The notes: generated from the letters alone by a model not told the origin. 41,530 nt of DNA from Chloroflexota bacterium (GCA_016860845.1 BOKF01000070.1:1-41530), one strand, 5' to 3'. Numbered from the stretch's first letter, positions 30,095 to 37,219 are shown. Numbers and translations are program-made.

Positions 30095-30106
30095 TTCCAC
30101 GTGGAA
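30095..30106. repeat. 12-bp palindrome TTCCACGTGGAA before the HNH gene
   Basis: Exact copy that also supplies part of the ribosome-binding site (GTGGAAGGAC) of the HNH gene. There are no terminator arms here. Confidence 0.9.
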
Positions 30107-30111
30107 GGACT

Positions 30112-30525
30112 ATGCCTCACACCACAACTCCCCCCGCCGTTATTATCAAGGTCGCCCGTGAGCAGCAGGGCTATCCACCGGAAAAGGCGATCTGCCCTTG
30201 GTGTGGCAAGCCGGGTGCGACCCAACCACACCACTGGCTGCTGAAGCGGAGCGCCGCCGTGTCACCTAAAGTGCTGCACGACCCACGCAACGTTGTCTTA
30301 CTTCATTACCACTGCCACGATCTTTACGGTCAGACCGAGGCAATGGTGCAGCGCTGCTATCATCACAAAATCAAAAAGTTGTTCTACCAAAAAGGCCGGC
30401 CCACTTTATTGGGCCGGCCTTATGATATTCGCGGCTGGATTGAACAGTTGCGGGCAAGGGGTCTACTTGTCCATATCCCAATCCTACCCGTTTTAGATGA
30501 ACGGGAGGAAAAATTATATAGCTAA
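30112..30525 (+). CDS. HNH-type endonuclease-like protein
   Basis: 137 residues. The core CPWCGKPGATQPHHW ... DPRNVVLLHYHCHDLY gives a Cys-Cys pair, a His-His, an Asn and a C-terminal H-C-H, matching the beta-beta-alpha-metal HNH fold. Nicking or cutting DNA is the family role; in phages HNH proteins assist packaging or act as homing enzymes. Its stop codon (AGC-TAA) forms the outer edge of an attC-like site, so an integron cassette array has been inserted exactly at its 3' end and may have altered the C-terminus. Confidence 0.75.
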   Translation: MPHTTTPPAVIIKVAREQQGYPPEKAICPWCGKPGATQPHHWLLKRSAAVSPKVLHDPRNVVLLHYHCHDLYGQTEAMVQRCYHHKIKKLFYQKGRPTLLGRPYDIRGWIEQLRARGLLVHIPILPVLDEREEKLYS

Positions 30526-30645
30526 CGCCTGCGGTTCAGCCGATTGCGGGTGGGCGCGGCAAGTTACATTATACACCAACTTTGCCAGCAAGAAGTGGTT
30601 GAAAAACCGGGCAAGGTAGCAATTCGGCTGAACCGCTTGTTAGAC
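30520..30645 (-). other. attC-like site of cassette 2
   Basis: On the minus strand R'' GTCTAAC (30645) and R' GTTAGCT (30520) bracket long arms: GCGGTTCAGCCGAATTGC and GCAATCGGCTGAACCGC. The length is 126 bp. It lies downstream of the minus-strand gene ending at 30700, the normal cassette order. Confidence 0.85.
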
Positions 30646-30699
30646 CGTATCTTACTCTTCTAATTGTACCTTATTCCTCCAAAGTGATGAAACGTTTCA

Positions 30700-31344
30700 C
30701 TACATAACATCCTCAAAGTTGAATTTATCAATTAAGAATAACCTCAATTCCTCTTGAAGAGTGCCTATCTGCTTTAACTGAATTCTCAGCATTTGAAGCT
30801 CCTCAAGGGTGAATCTTACGTCTACTGGAGTGTCGTTATCGTATAATGGTGGGAACAGCTGATAGCCCTCGTCATGCAAAGCCAGGTATTGAGGGACTTT
30901 TATGTGCTGTCCGGGTTCAATTTGGATTTTTGTTTGTATCATATCAAATTCGTAAGCTCTGCTAAGAATTTCGGAAAAATAGAATAGCATATTCTCTTTT
31001 TCCCTAACAAATGCATAAAAATGTTTTCGTTTAGGAAAATGGATGGCTAATATTCCCTTGATAGATGGATGATCTAAGTCGTCAATTATAGTACTCAAAG
31101 CTCTTTGTTGGGTTGCTAGTACAGACTCAAAAACTGTATATTGCTTTCTGTCATAGGATTGCTGACTCTCTGGATAAGTTTCTAGTATATTTATGATTTC
31201 CTCGCCCCGCTCAAGTACATTATCTATATCTAAATAGACTTTTAGGAGTTGTCTTGCCACACGTTGGCGTTTCATTTCAGGGGAACGCAAAGTCCTGATG
31301 CTACCCATCAAGAGTTCAAGAGCTTTGATAATATCACCTAACAT
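30700..31344 (-). CDS. Cassette gene: helical protein of unknown function
   Basis: 214 residues and mostly alpha-helical, with leucine-rich segments (LLKVYLDIDNVLERGEEIINILE, LEELQMLRIQLKQIGTLQEELRLFL). There is no signal sequence and no catalytic motif I can see. The gene is AT-rich, unlike the GC-rich core around it. It lies in an integron-type cassette with its attC 54 nt downstream of the stop. No family recognised. Confidence 0.75.
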   Translation of the reverse strand: MLGDIIKALELLMGSIRTLRSPEMKRQRVARQLLKVYLDIDNVLERGEEIINILETYPESQQSYDRKQYTVFESVLATQQRALSTIIDDLDHPSIKGILAIHFPKRKHFYAFVREKENMLFYFSEILSRAYEFDMIQTKIQIEPGQHIKVPQYLALHDEGYQLFPPLYDNDTPVDVRFTLEELQMLRIQLKQIGTLQEELRLFLIDKFNFEDVM

Positions 31345-31432
31345 AGTCTAGTCCTTGAGTTGTTGGCTGAATGAGTGCTGTTAATTTATCACCACGGGAA
31401 GAAGATTAATTATATTCTGACTGTCCACTGCG

Positions 31433-31559
31433 GCCTAACGATCATGAGCTTACCCGCTTGCGGGCCAGCACGCTAACTGACATTTTACAACAACTTGGCC
31501 GGCAAAACACGGTTGAATAAAGGCCAAAGTAGCAAGTCGGGTACAGCGAATTGTTGGGC
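31433..31559 (-). other. attC-like site of cassette 3
   Basis: Minus-strand R'' GCCCAAC (31559) and R' GTTAGGC (31439) flank arms GCTGTACCCGACTTGC and GCAAGCGGGTAAGC. The length is 127 bp. R'' is the exact complement of the cassette's own start (GTTGGGC at 32617-32611). Confidence 0.82.
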
Positions 31560-32616
31560 CGCGCACAATTACCTTTAGGCATTATTAAGACGGGTTTTTA
31601 TCTGAAGTACTGTTTGATAGATCGTTACCCTTTTTCGGCAAGCTTATGATCCTTAATTGAGAACTTTGGTAATCTTGATCAGGACGGCTTTCAGTTTCGA
31701 CATCTGTTACTGCCATTCCTCCGCACACAAATGCAGGTCCAAACTGGCGAAGATCCTTAGAAGACGGATCGAAGTAGGTGAAAGTAGCAGTGTTGAGTTC
31801 GGGATGCTCAGCGATTATTCTGAAATGACCCTCTGCAATTTGGTTAATCACACTTCTTTTGGGAATACAGGCACTCAACACCTTATTACCGACCTTTCTG
31901 TTGTTTCTTGAAGTGTGTACTATCTCCTCTGATAAGAGTCGCAGAGCGCTCTTGGGGCCAATTTCATGTTTCATTAAGCGACGGATATTTCTCTCTAGGT
32001 CCTTTTGCCGACTTTGTGTTAACCGCGCTCCTGTTGCATACCAAAGAAACCCTTCCTCATCTCGCAATGCGCGTGCTCTATAGTCGAAAGATTCCTTGGC
32101 TTGGCTAAGCCATTTCCCGTATTCATCTAGGGAATTGCTAATGACGCAGAAGTGTGGGCGAAGCCCGTCTAAATCTTCAAAGTAGGCCCATCCTGCCAAG
32201 ATAAAGAGATGTCTTCTAATTGCTAAAGGGCTATTCGAAAATGCACGAGTTGCATCTTCACTAATAATACGGGCAGCCGAATAGGGATCTTGACAATTTG
32301 CCGCCGCAAGTTTATGTAATAACCATTCATGCGTCATAGTGCCTTCAACTTCTGCAAGACCTGTATAGCCAATAACGCAAGTATTGCATAGATTGACTAA
32401 TTTGCATCTGTCATCATCTTTAATGCTGCCCGCATTCATACCAGAAATAAAAGTCACTCGCCTGTCTGAAGCAAGCAAAATGTATTCATGCGTGATAACG
32501 GTGATGATTTGAGTCATATGTCCAACTCATTAGAAGTCAACATCACTAGAGCAAGTTAGGTGTGATTATTAACAGACGGACATGCCTCTAGCAGAGCTTC
32601 GTACTGTGCGGCCCAA
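31439..32616 (-). mobile_element. Integron-type gene cassette 3
   Basis: It begins at GTTGGGC (minus strand, 32617-32611), contains the Ntn-hydrolase-like gene, and ends at the R' of its attC (31439). The matching ends (GTTGGGC / GCCCAAC) are those of an excised circle. Confidence 0.78.
31585..32517 (-). CDS. Cassette gene: proteasome-beta/HslV-like Ntn hydrolase
   Basis: 310 residues. The start MTQIITVITHEYILLASDRRVT aligns with proteasome beta and HslV (MTTIVSVRRNGHVVIAGD). After Met removal the chain would begin with Thr1, Asp falls at position 17, and the lysine in DRCKLVNL corresponds to Lys33. CVIGYTGLAEVEGTMT matches the following GxxG segment. T1, D17 and K33 are the catalytic set of this family. 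It is longer than HslV (about 175 aa), with a C-terminal extension of unknown role. It would be a self-activating peptidase or amidase, perhaps a toxin or defence effector. It is AT-rich and carried on an integron cassette. The family match is by eye. Confidence 0.7.
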   Translation of the reverse strand: MTQIITVITHEYILLASDRRVTFISGMNAGSIKDDDRCKLVNLCNTCVIGYTGLAEVEGTMTHEWLLHKLAAANCQDPYSAARIISEDATRAFSNSPLAIRRHLFILAGWAYFEDLDGLRPHFCVISNSLDEYGKWLSQAKESFDYRARALRDEEGFLWYATGARLTQSRQKDLERNIRRLMKHEIGPKSALRLLSEEIVHTSRNNRKVGNKVLSACIPKRSVINQIAEGHFRIIAEHPELNTATFTYFDPSSKDLRQFGPAFVCGGMAVTDVETESRPDQDYQSSQLRIISLPKKGNDLSNSTSDKNPS

Positions 32617-32671
32617 CAAGGTTTAGTCCGCAAGTATGGCTATGAATACATTAATAGCCGTACCTGCGGCT
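32611..32671 (-). other. Cassette-array edge with short hairpin
   Basis: GCCCAAC (32611-32617) is followed by an imperfect inverted repeat (CCGCAAGTATGGCTAT ... ATAGCCGTACCTGCGG). It may be a short attC-like or secondary target site. No standard R'' core is seen on its far side. Confidence 0.4.
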
Positions 32672-32841
32672 TTTAAGTGATCGTCTGAACCAAAATCATC
32701 CTTGACCAACCTGCCCACTTGTGCTAACATATCTCCACAATAAAATGTGGCTGGGTCTTCCACCTGGTCATAAAAAATCAGTAAAGACCCCCGCGAGTTT
32801 GGCGACTGCCGGGGGTCTTTGCATTTGTTCCATTTTATCAC
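32623..32841 (-). CDS. Doubtful small open frame beside the cassette array
   Basis: 72 codons ending at the cassette boundary. The first part is read through a strong hairpin (32783-32820), so the start is doubtful. The segment from MLAQVGRLVKDDFGSDD to the end looks more protein-like. It could be a remnant of a cassette gene. Low support. Confidence 0.25.
   Translation of the reverse strand: MIKWNKCKDPRQSPNSRGSLLIFYDQVEDPATFYCGDMLAQVGRLVKDDFGSDDHLKAAGTAINVFIAILAD
32783..32820. terminator. Palindromic hairpin, bidirectional terminator
   Basis: AAAGACCCCCG ... CGGGGGTCTTT with a loop containing GAGTTTGGCGACTG. Confidence 0.75.
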
Positions 32842-32922
32842 ATCTTCCCCGTAGTTTCAACGAGCAAAAATTAAAAGTAGCTGCAACTGATAGCGGCTGT
32901 TCGGCCAACGTCATCCAAAGTT

Positions 32923-32953
32923 AGCCCCCTTCCGTGTGGAAGGGGGCTTTTTT
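32923..32953 (+). terminator. Terminator hairpin GCCCCCTTCC / GGAAGGGGGC
   Basis: AGCCCCCTTCC-GTGT-GGAAGGGGGCTTTTTT. It is of the same type as the hairpins at 3584 and 37021, and marks the right end of the cassette region. Confidence 0.88.
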
Positions 32954-32977
32954 ATTTCCCCGAAAGAAGGAGCCCTT

Positions 32978-33220
32978 ATGCCACAACTCATCGAGTACCC
33001 GGCCTGGGTCGGCCATGTCAACGCCGAATTGGACCGGCTCAGCGCCGGCCTGTTCAGCGCCGAGGATTTTGATTACCCCTGGATCGAGAAGTTCCAGGCC
33101 GGCGTGACGGCCGGAGACGCGGCCAAAGAGGCCCTGGAATCGGACGGCTTCATCGTCGAGCGCCTAGCCGCCGCAGTGATGCTGCTTTACCCAAGGAGGC
33201 CCGCCCCATGTCCCGCATAG
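32978..33220 (+). CDS. Small hypothetical protein
   Basis: 80 residues with a CGAAAGAAGGAG leader. It has a helical N-terminus, then acidic and Gly/Ala-rich segments, and a short Pro/Arg tail. No family recognised. It overlaps the radC start by 13 nt and is probably coupled to it. Confidence 0.65.
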   Translation: MPQLIEYPAWVGHVNAELDRLSAGLFSAEDFDYPWIEKFQAGVTAGDAAKEALESDGFIVERLAAAVMLLYPRRPAPCPA

Positions 33221-33891
33221 CCGAGAATACCCTGCCTTACGAGGCTCGCCCGACGGTCCGTATCGAGCAGATGGCCCTGCCCGAACTGAGCGAGAAAGAT
33301 CTACTGGCCCTGGTCATCGGCGGAGGCTACGCTTCCGCCGATGCCGGTCTACTGCTTCAAGCTATCGGGGGCGACCTGAAGCTGCTCTACACCGCTTCCC
33401 TGGACGAACTGGCTCGGAGCTACTCCGGTGTGGGCTATCACACGGCCAAACGGCTCAAGGCCGCCCTGGAGTTGGGCCGGCGGCTGACCACACCCGGAAC
33501 CCGGGACCAACTCACTTGCCCCCTGGACTGTGCCGACTACTTCACCCGCCTAGGGCTGCCGCTGTGCGACCAGGAAGAAATATGGGTGGTAGCCCTGGAT
33601 ATCAAGAACCGGGTTATCAGTCTCGCCAAAGTCTACCGGGGCAATGTCAACAGTTCGATCATTCGCGCTGGGGAGATTCTCCGTGACGCCGTGCGTCATA
33701 ACGCTTCGGCGGTCGTCATCGCCCACAACCACCCCTCCTCCGATCCGACGCCCAGTCCTGAAGACGTGATGGTGACTCGCCACTTGCGCGAGGCCGCCGG
33801 TCTGCTGGGGATTGACCTGCTGGACCACCTGATTGTCTGCCCTGAGCGCTGGGTATCGCTCAAGGAGCGCGGTCTGGGTTTCGACAAATGA
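33208..33891 (+). CDS. radC: RadC/JAB-domain protein
   Basis: 227 residues. An N-terminal helical part (ELSEKDLLALVIGGG...) precedes the JAMM metalloprotease-like domain: VYRGNVNSSIIRAGEILRDAV, then HNHPSSDPTPSPEDV, and LLDHLIV near the end. The residues of the JAMM motif (E upstream, H-x-H-P, S, D) are all present. RadC proteins are common on phages and mobile elements; despite the name their role in repair is not proven and may be a DNA-linked peptidase or nuclease. It is convergent with nothing; a promoter with an operator follows for the next gene. Confidence 0.9.
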   Translation: MSRIAENTLPYEARPTVRIEQMALPELSEKDLLALVIGGGYASADAGLLLQAIGGDLKLLYTASLDELARSYSGVGYHTAKRLKAALELGRRLTTPGTRDQLTCPLDCADYFTRLGLPLCDQEEIWVVALDIKNRVISLAKVYRGNVNSSIIRAGEILRDAVRHNASAVVIAHNHPSSDPTPSPEDVMVTRHLREAAGLLGIDLLDHLIVCPERWVSLKERGLGFDK

Positions 33892-33922
33892 TTGAATGTC
33901 CAGGATAATCATACCAAAAAAT

Positions 33923-33966
33923 AGTGACATAAGTCACTGACATCTTCCTGACATTTCGATTATAAT
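33923..33966 (+). promoter_or_regulatory. Promoter with palindromic operator
   Basis: CTGACA (33937-33942), an 18-nt spacer and TATAAT (33961-33966). The palindrome AGTGACATAAGTCACT (33923-33938) overlaps the -35, which suits a repressor. The predicted start lies at about the GTG at 33974, so the mRNA may be leaderless. A similar palindrome, GTGACATTTGTCAC, lies at 39624. Confidence 0.6.
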
Positions 33967-33973
33967 AGCCGCT

Positions 33974-34165
33974 GTGATACGAGGATGTTGCGACAAGATC
34001 ATTGTCGAGTTGGAAGAAGATGAGGCGGTGCTGCTGTTTGATTTGTTGGCTGAAAAAACCCGAAGCCTTCCCACCGGCTACCAATCACGCGGCCGCTGGT
34101 TGAACATCTGGCAGCGGCTGGCCGACAGCCTCCTTCATTGGTACGGTCTTTACACCCTGGAATAG
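33974..34165 (+). CDS. Small hypothetical protein, possibly leaderless
   Basis: 63 residues from a GTG 7 nt after the TATAAT of a strong promoter, with no ribosome-binding site, so translation would start at or next to the 5' end. The product has an acidic helix (VELEEDEAVLLFDLLAEKT) and a Trp-rich end (GRWLNIWQRLADSLLHWYG). No family recognised. A following gene starts 10 nt after the stop. Confidence 0.55.
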   Translation: MIRGCCDKIIVELEEDEAVLLFDLLAEKTRSLPTGYQSRGRWLNIWQRLADSLLHWYGLYTLE

Positions 34166-34175
34166 ACAACTGGTT

Positions 34176-34583
34176 ATGGATGATTTTCAGGCGCTGCTGA
34201 ACGAGATCAGCAAATGCCAGGGAGCTACTGCTGGCTCCGAACCACCTTCAAATTACGAGATGTTTTTAGAGGCGCTGCTAAAGGGCAAACACCCACCCTT
34301 CTGCGAGTTGGTGTGGAATGGCGAAGCCTTTCACATCGTCTTGCAGCTTCATTTCCAGAAAGCCCCGGAAATCGCGCGGGTGATCGGTCAGGACGGCCAG
34401 GTGTATCGCCGGGAAGCTTGGAAACGTTTCAGGAGGGTCAACCCGACCTACCAGAAGATGATGCACATTCGGGTCATCATCAAGAATTACCTGCCCGTAA
34501 CCGCCGAGATCGCGGTCAGGCCGGAGGCGGTCGGCATTTTTAGAATGGGGACCTCACAGCTCCTTGACTTTCAAAACCCCTAA
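34176..34583 (+). CDS. Hypothetical protein
   Basis: 135 residues. Helical N-terminus (MDDFQALLNEISK), beta-rich middle (CELVWNGEAFHIVLQLHF) and basic helical segment (YRREAWKRFRRVNPTYQKMM). It is probably co-transcribed with the small gene before it. No family recognised. Confidence 0.6.
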   Translation: MDDFQALLNEISKCQGATAGSEPPSNYEMFLEALLKGKHPPFCELVWNGEAFHIVLQLHFQKAPEIARVIGQDGQVYRREAWKRFRRVNPTYQKMMHIRVIIKNYLPVTAEIAVRPEAVGIFRMGTSQLLDFQNP

Positions 34584-34600
34584 TTTCAGGGGTGGTAAAA

Positions 34601-34616
34601 TTCCCCAATTGGGGAA
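34601..34616. repeat. 16-bp palindrome TTCCCCAATTGGGGAA, copy 7
   Basis: Exact copy in the intergenic region after 34583. It is the rightmost copy. Confidence 0.95.
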
Positions 34617-34679
34617 ATAATAGAAACAATCGTATTCAGAACACCGACCTGTTCTACCTGATCCAGCTCCAGAGCGAAG

Positions 34680-34722
34680 AACGCGCGGAGTAGCCCAAGT
34701 GGCTGCTTCGCGCGTTTTGTTT
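34680..34722 (+). terminator. Terminator-like hairpin
   Basis: AACGCGCG ... CGCGCGTT enclosing AGTAGCCCAAGTGGCTGCT, followed by TTGTTT. A GCGCTTCGCGC block and CACCCGAAGGGGTG follow. Confidence 0.7.
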
Positions 34723-34775
34723 CGCGCTTCGCGCACCCGAAGGGGTGTACCCAATTTCAACCAGGAGATGACCTA

Positions 34776-35267
34776 ATGATCCCGATCACAACTACTCTCA
34801 CCATCCGGCGCTGCGAGCGCTGCCAGGCGACCGACAATCTGCGGCTGAAGGATTCAGTCACGCTCTGGAACGAAACGATGAGGACGCCCCAACAGGTCAA
34901 CATCTATGTGTGCGTGGACCGCAAAGCCTGCTCGGAACGGGTCAATGAGGCCAGCCACTTCATCAAGGAGGACGATTTGTGGAGCAACTACCGCCGTGAG
35001 TGCCGGCCGCGCCGCTACACCCCCCGTCATTATTGGAATGACGGTCATCGCCTGACCTTCGCTATCGCCCAGGCCTTGTTTCAACAGGCCGGGATGAAGC
35101 TGGAGAAGGGCCAGAAAGATTTTCCCCAGGGCTTAAAGAGCGGCTACATCATCAACCGCGAGTGGCGCTTTACCTCGCTGCTCGAAGCCATCAAGCTGCT
35201 GGAGGATCAGAAGAAGGTCAAAAAGCCGCGCAAAGCCTGCCGGCGTTACAACTTCAAATCAAAATAA
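34776..35267 (+). CDS. Basic zinc-finger-like protein
   Basis: 163 residues. Residues 13-16 (CERC) and C46/C52 (in CVDRKAC) could form a zinc finger near the start. The rest is strongly basic (YRRECRPRRYTPRHYW and KKVKKPRKACRRYNFKSK), as in DNA- or RNA-binding proteins. No family recognised. It lies just before the SSB-like and Sak4-like genes, so a recombination accessory is plausible. Confidence 0.6.
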   Translation: MIPITTTLTIRRCERCQATDNLRLKDSVTLWNETMRTPQQVNIYVCVDRKACSERVNEASHFIKEDDLWSNYRRECRPRRYTPRHYWNDGHRLTFAIAQALFQQAGMKLEKGQKDFPQGLKSGYIINREWRFTSLLEAIKLLEDQKKVKKPRKACRRYNFKSK

Positions 35268-35293
35268 TCTTATAATTACCAGAAGGAGTCCCC

Positions 35294-35698
35294 ATGAAAC
35301 TCAAAACCCTCGAAGTCTCCCTGTCCAAAGAGGAGCGGCGCATCGTGGACGAACACGGCAACACCGCTTCGACCTGGGCGCGGATCGGCTTCACCGTCGA
35401 ACTCGAACAGGGCGATATCCCCGATAGGTGCATCAAGCAGCTCAAGGGCGAAATCCAGCCGGAAGTAGATGCCTGGCTCTTGAACCAGGGTGGCTACATC
35501 GCCCCACCGCGGGAAGATGGCCCGGCCGGCGACGAAGTGGCCCGGAGAGGCCAAGAATATTCGCCGCATGCCGACATCCCGGAGCTGGGGGAGCGGGAAA
35601 TTCTTGACGTGTTCCAAGACGTTGAAATTGAACTCAGCCAGGTAGAGGATAAACCCGCTGCCGTCGCTGATGATGAAGTTGATGAAATTCCACTATAG
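35294..35698 (+). CDS. Hypothetical acidic protein upstream of the Sak4-like gene
   Basis: 134 residues with an AAGGAG leader. The first 50 residues are a mixed alpha/beta domain (KLKTLEVSLSKEERRIVDEHG). The C-terminus is very acidic and ends DDEVDEIPL, like the acidic tip of SSB proteins that recruits partners. That it works with the ATPase 46 nt downstream is an inference from position and from the tail. No family recognised. Confidence 0.6.
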   Translation: MKLKTLEVSLSKEERRIVDEHGNTASTWARIGFTVELEQGDIPDRCIKQLKGEIQPEVDAWLLNQGGYIAPPREDGPAGDEVARRGQEYSPHADIPELGEREILDVFQDVEIELSQVEDKPAAVADDEVDEIPL

Positions 35699-35744
35699 CC
35701 CACCCCCAAGGGGGTACGAAGCGTAATAAAAGGAGCGTAACCTA

Positions 35745-36968
35745 ATGGCTAGACAAGTCCAAGCCCTGCCTATCGCGGGCAAATACCCCAAACCTATCGT
35801 ACATTGCACGGGCCGACCCGAAACCGGCAAAACCCAGTTGGCGATCTCCTTCGCTCTCTGGCTGGCCGGGCTGACCGGCAAATCCAAGGTCTATGTGTGG
35901 CCCACGGACGGCCGGGAACACGAATATGCCCAGGTCATCGGGACCGAGAATACCCTGGCCCCCAACGCCAACCCGCTCGACGTGTCAGCGGTGCAGGATG
36001 AAATCAACAAGGACCTGCGGAGCAAGGTCTTTGACCAGGTGGGCTTTTTCAGCGTGGATACCGTGACCCACATCTACCGCCAGGCCTCCCTGAGCAATCA
36101 GCTCAAGGGCATGACCGGTCAGGGCAGCAGCGGCCACGCGCTCAAGGCGGTGACGATGATGAATGTCGTCACCATCGTCATGGCGGTCAACCTGCCAGCG
36201 ATGGTCATCACCCACGTCTACGAAAAGAGCGATCACCAGAACCTCGAAAAGAAGGACCAGCGGGAGTCTATCTCCGAGACGGAAGAAGCGCGCTGGAAGC
36301 TGGCTTATAACCTCAAGATCGAAACCGGCAAGGACGCCAAGGGCTACTACGTCATTGTCCGCGAGTGCCGCGAGCGGCCGGGCCTGAAACCCTTCAAGCT
36401 GCGCGACCCCGAAGGCGGCCTGTTCCGGACGATGCCGGAGCGGATTATGCATGCCCTCTACGAGAAAGAGCGCCCGGCTGAAGAACCCCAAGGCTGGAAG
36501 GATTTTGGCCTGAACAAACCATTCCCCGACACCGGCGAGCAGTTCAAGCAGAACGCGGTCCGCGAGATGATGAATTTCTTCATTATGGTGGATGGCATCC
36601 GATTCTACGCCTTCGGCGATCCGGCCAAGCGCCCAACCAAGAAAAACGGCGATGCCGGCGTCAACGGCGCGCCCAATTATGCCTTAAACACCTACAGCAA
36701 GGTGGCCCAGGCTTACAGCGAGGAAAAAGGCGGCAAGAATCTGAAGCTGGGCGAGCTGACCGAACGGCTGAAGCAGGCTACGGAGGAACGGGCGCAGGCT
36801 GCGGTGCAGAAGTACCTAACCCAAAAAGCCGAGGAAGCCAGTGAGCCGATCCCCCCGCCAGTGGATGGACCCGACGAAGTGGCCCAACGAGGCCAGCCGG
36901 CCCCGGTTCAGCAGGGGCTGGAGGGGATGCCCGAAACGAACAACGGCTACGGCGGCGGCGCGCTGTAA
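35745..36968 (+). CDS. Sak4-like RecA-type ATPase (single-strand annealing)
   Basis: 407 residues with AGGAGCGTAACC upstream. The P-loop is GRPETGKT (23-30) and Walker B is FFSVDTVTH (D105), followed by a RecA-like region with NLPAMVITHVYEK. This matches the Sak4/AAA_24 group of phage recombinases that work with SSB in annealing. The C-terminal 80 residues are Glu/Gln/Pro-rich and end GGYGGGAL, probably disordered. It is the last gene of the GC-rich core and is followed by a hairpin shared with the left boundary. Confidence 0.8.
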   Translation: MARQVQALPIAGKYPKPIVHCTGRPETGKTQLAISFALWLAGLTGKSKVYVWPTDGREHEYAQVIGTENTLAPNANPLDVSAVQDEINKDLRSKVFDQVGFFSVDTVTHIYRQASLSNQLKGMTGQGSSGHALKAVTMMNVVTIVMAVNLPAMVITHVYEKSDHQNLEKKDQRESISETEEARWKLAYNLKIETGKDAKGYYVIVRECRERPGLKPFKLRDPEGGLFRTMPERIMHALYEKERPAEEPQGWKDFGLNKPFPDTGEQFKQNAVREMMNFFIMVDGIRFYAFGDPAKRPTKKNGDAGVNGAPNYALNTYSKVAQAYSEEKGGKNLKLGELTERLKQATEERAQAAVQKYLTQKAEEASEPIPPPVDGPDEVAQRGQPAPVQQGLEGMPETNNGYGGGAL

Positions 36969-37020
36969 GTCAAAGTAGACTAAAACAAAACTCATACAAC
37001 ACTCGAACAGACCTATCCAT

Positions 37021-37054
37021 CAATAAGCCCCTTCCGTGTGGAAGGGGCTTATTG
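37021..37054. terminator. Bidirectional palindromic hairpin at the core/cargo boundary
   Basis: CAATAAGCCCCTTCC-GTGT-GGAAGGGGCTTATTG, a relative of the hairpin at 3584. RNA element C and its promoter begin 10 bp to the right. Confidence 0.85.
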
Positions 37055-37063
37055 TAATAATGA

Positions 37064-37092
37064 TTGTCAATTCACCTAAATTGTGTTATCAT
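37064..37092 (+). promoter_or_regulatory. Sigma70-like promoter of RNA element C
   Basis: TTGTCA (37064-37069), a 17-nt spacer and TATCAT (37087-37092). Same -35 and spacing as for copies A and B. Predicted start near 37099. Confidence 0.65.
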
Positions 37093-37098
37093 ACTGGC

Positions 37099-37219
37099 AA
37101 CAAAAAAGCCCCGCGCCAACGGGGCTTCGCCCGGATCAGGTGAATGCGCACCCAAGCCGGTTTCTTTCGTGCATGGTAGCATATTCGCGCCGCCTGGTCA
37201 AAGGGCGGCGCTTTTTGTT
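37099..37219 (+). ncRNA. Structured RNA element, copy C
   Basis: AAGCCCCGCGCC-AACGGGGCTT hairpin, CCCGGATCAGGTG...CACCCAAGCCGG arm, TGCATGGTAGCATA hairpin and GCGCCGCC...GGCGGCGC terminator with TTTTTG. It is oriented toward the histidine-kinase-like gene 211 nt downstream. Its 3' flank (GTTTAAAACCATCA...GGCAATCCTGAA) is shared with copy D. Confidence 0.65.

Larger units (their letters stand above)
30520..31438 (-). mobile_element. Integron-type gene cassette 2
   Basis: On the minus strand it runs from the R' core of the next attC (GTTAGGC at 31439-31433) through the gene at 31344-30700 to its own attC (30645-30520). It is contiguous with cassette 3. Confidence 0.78.
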
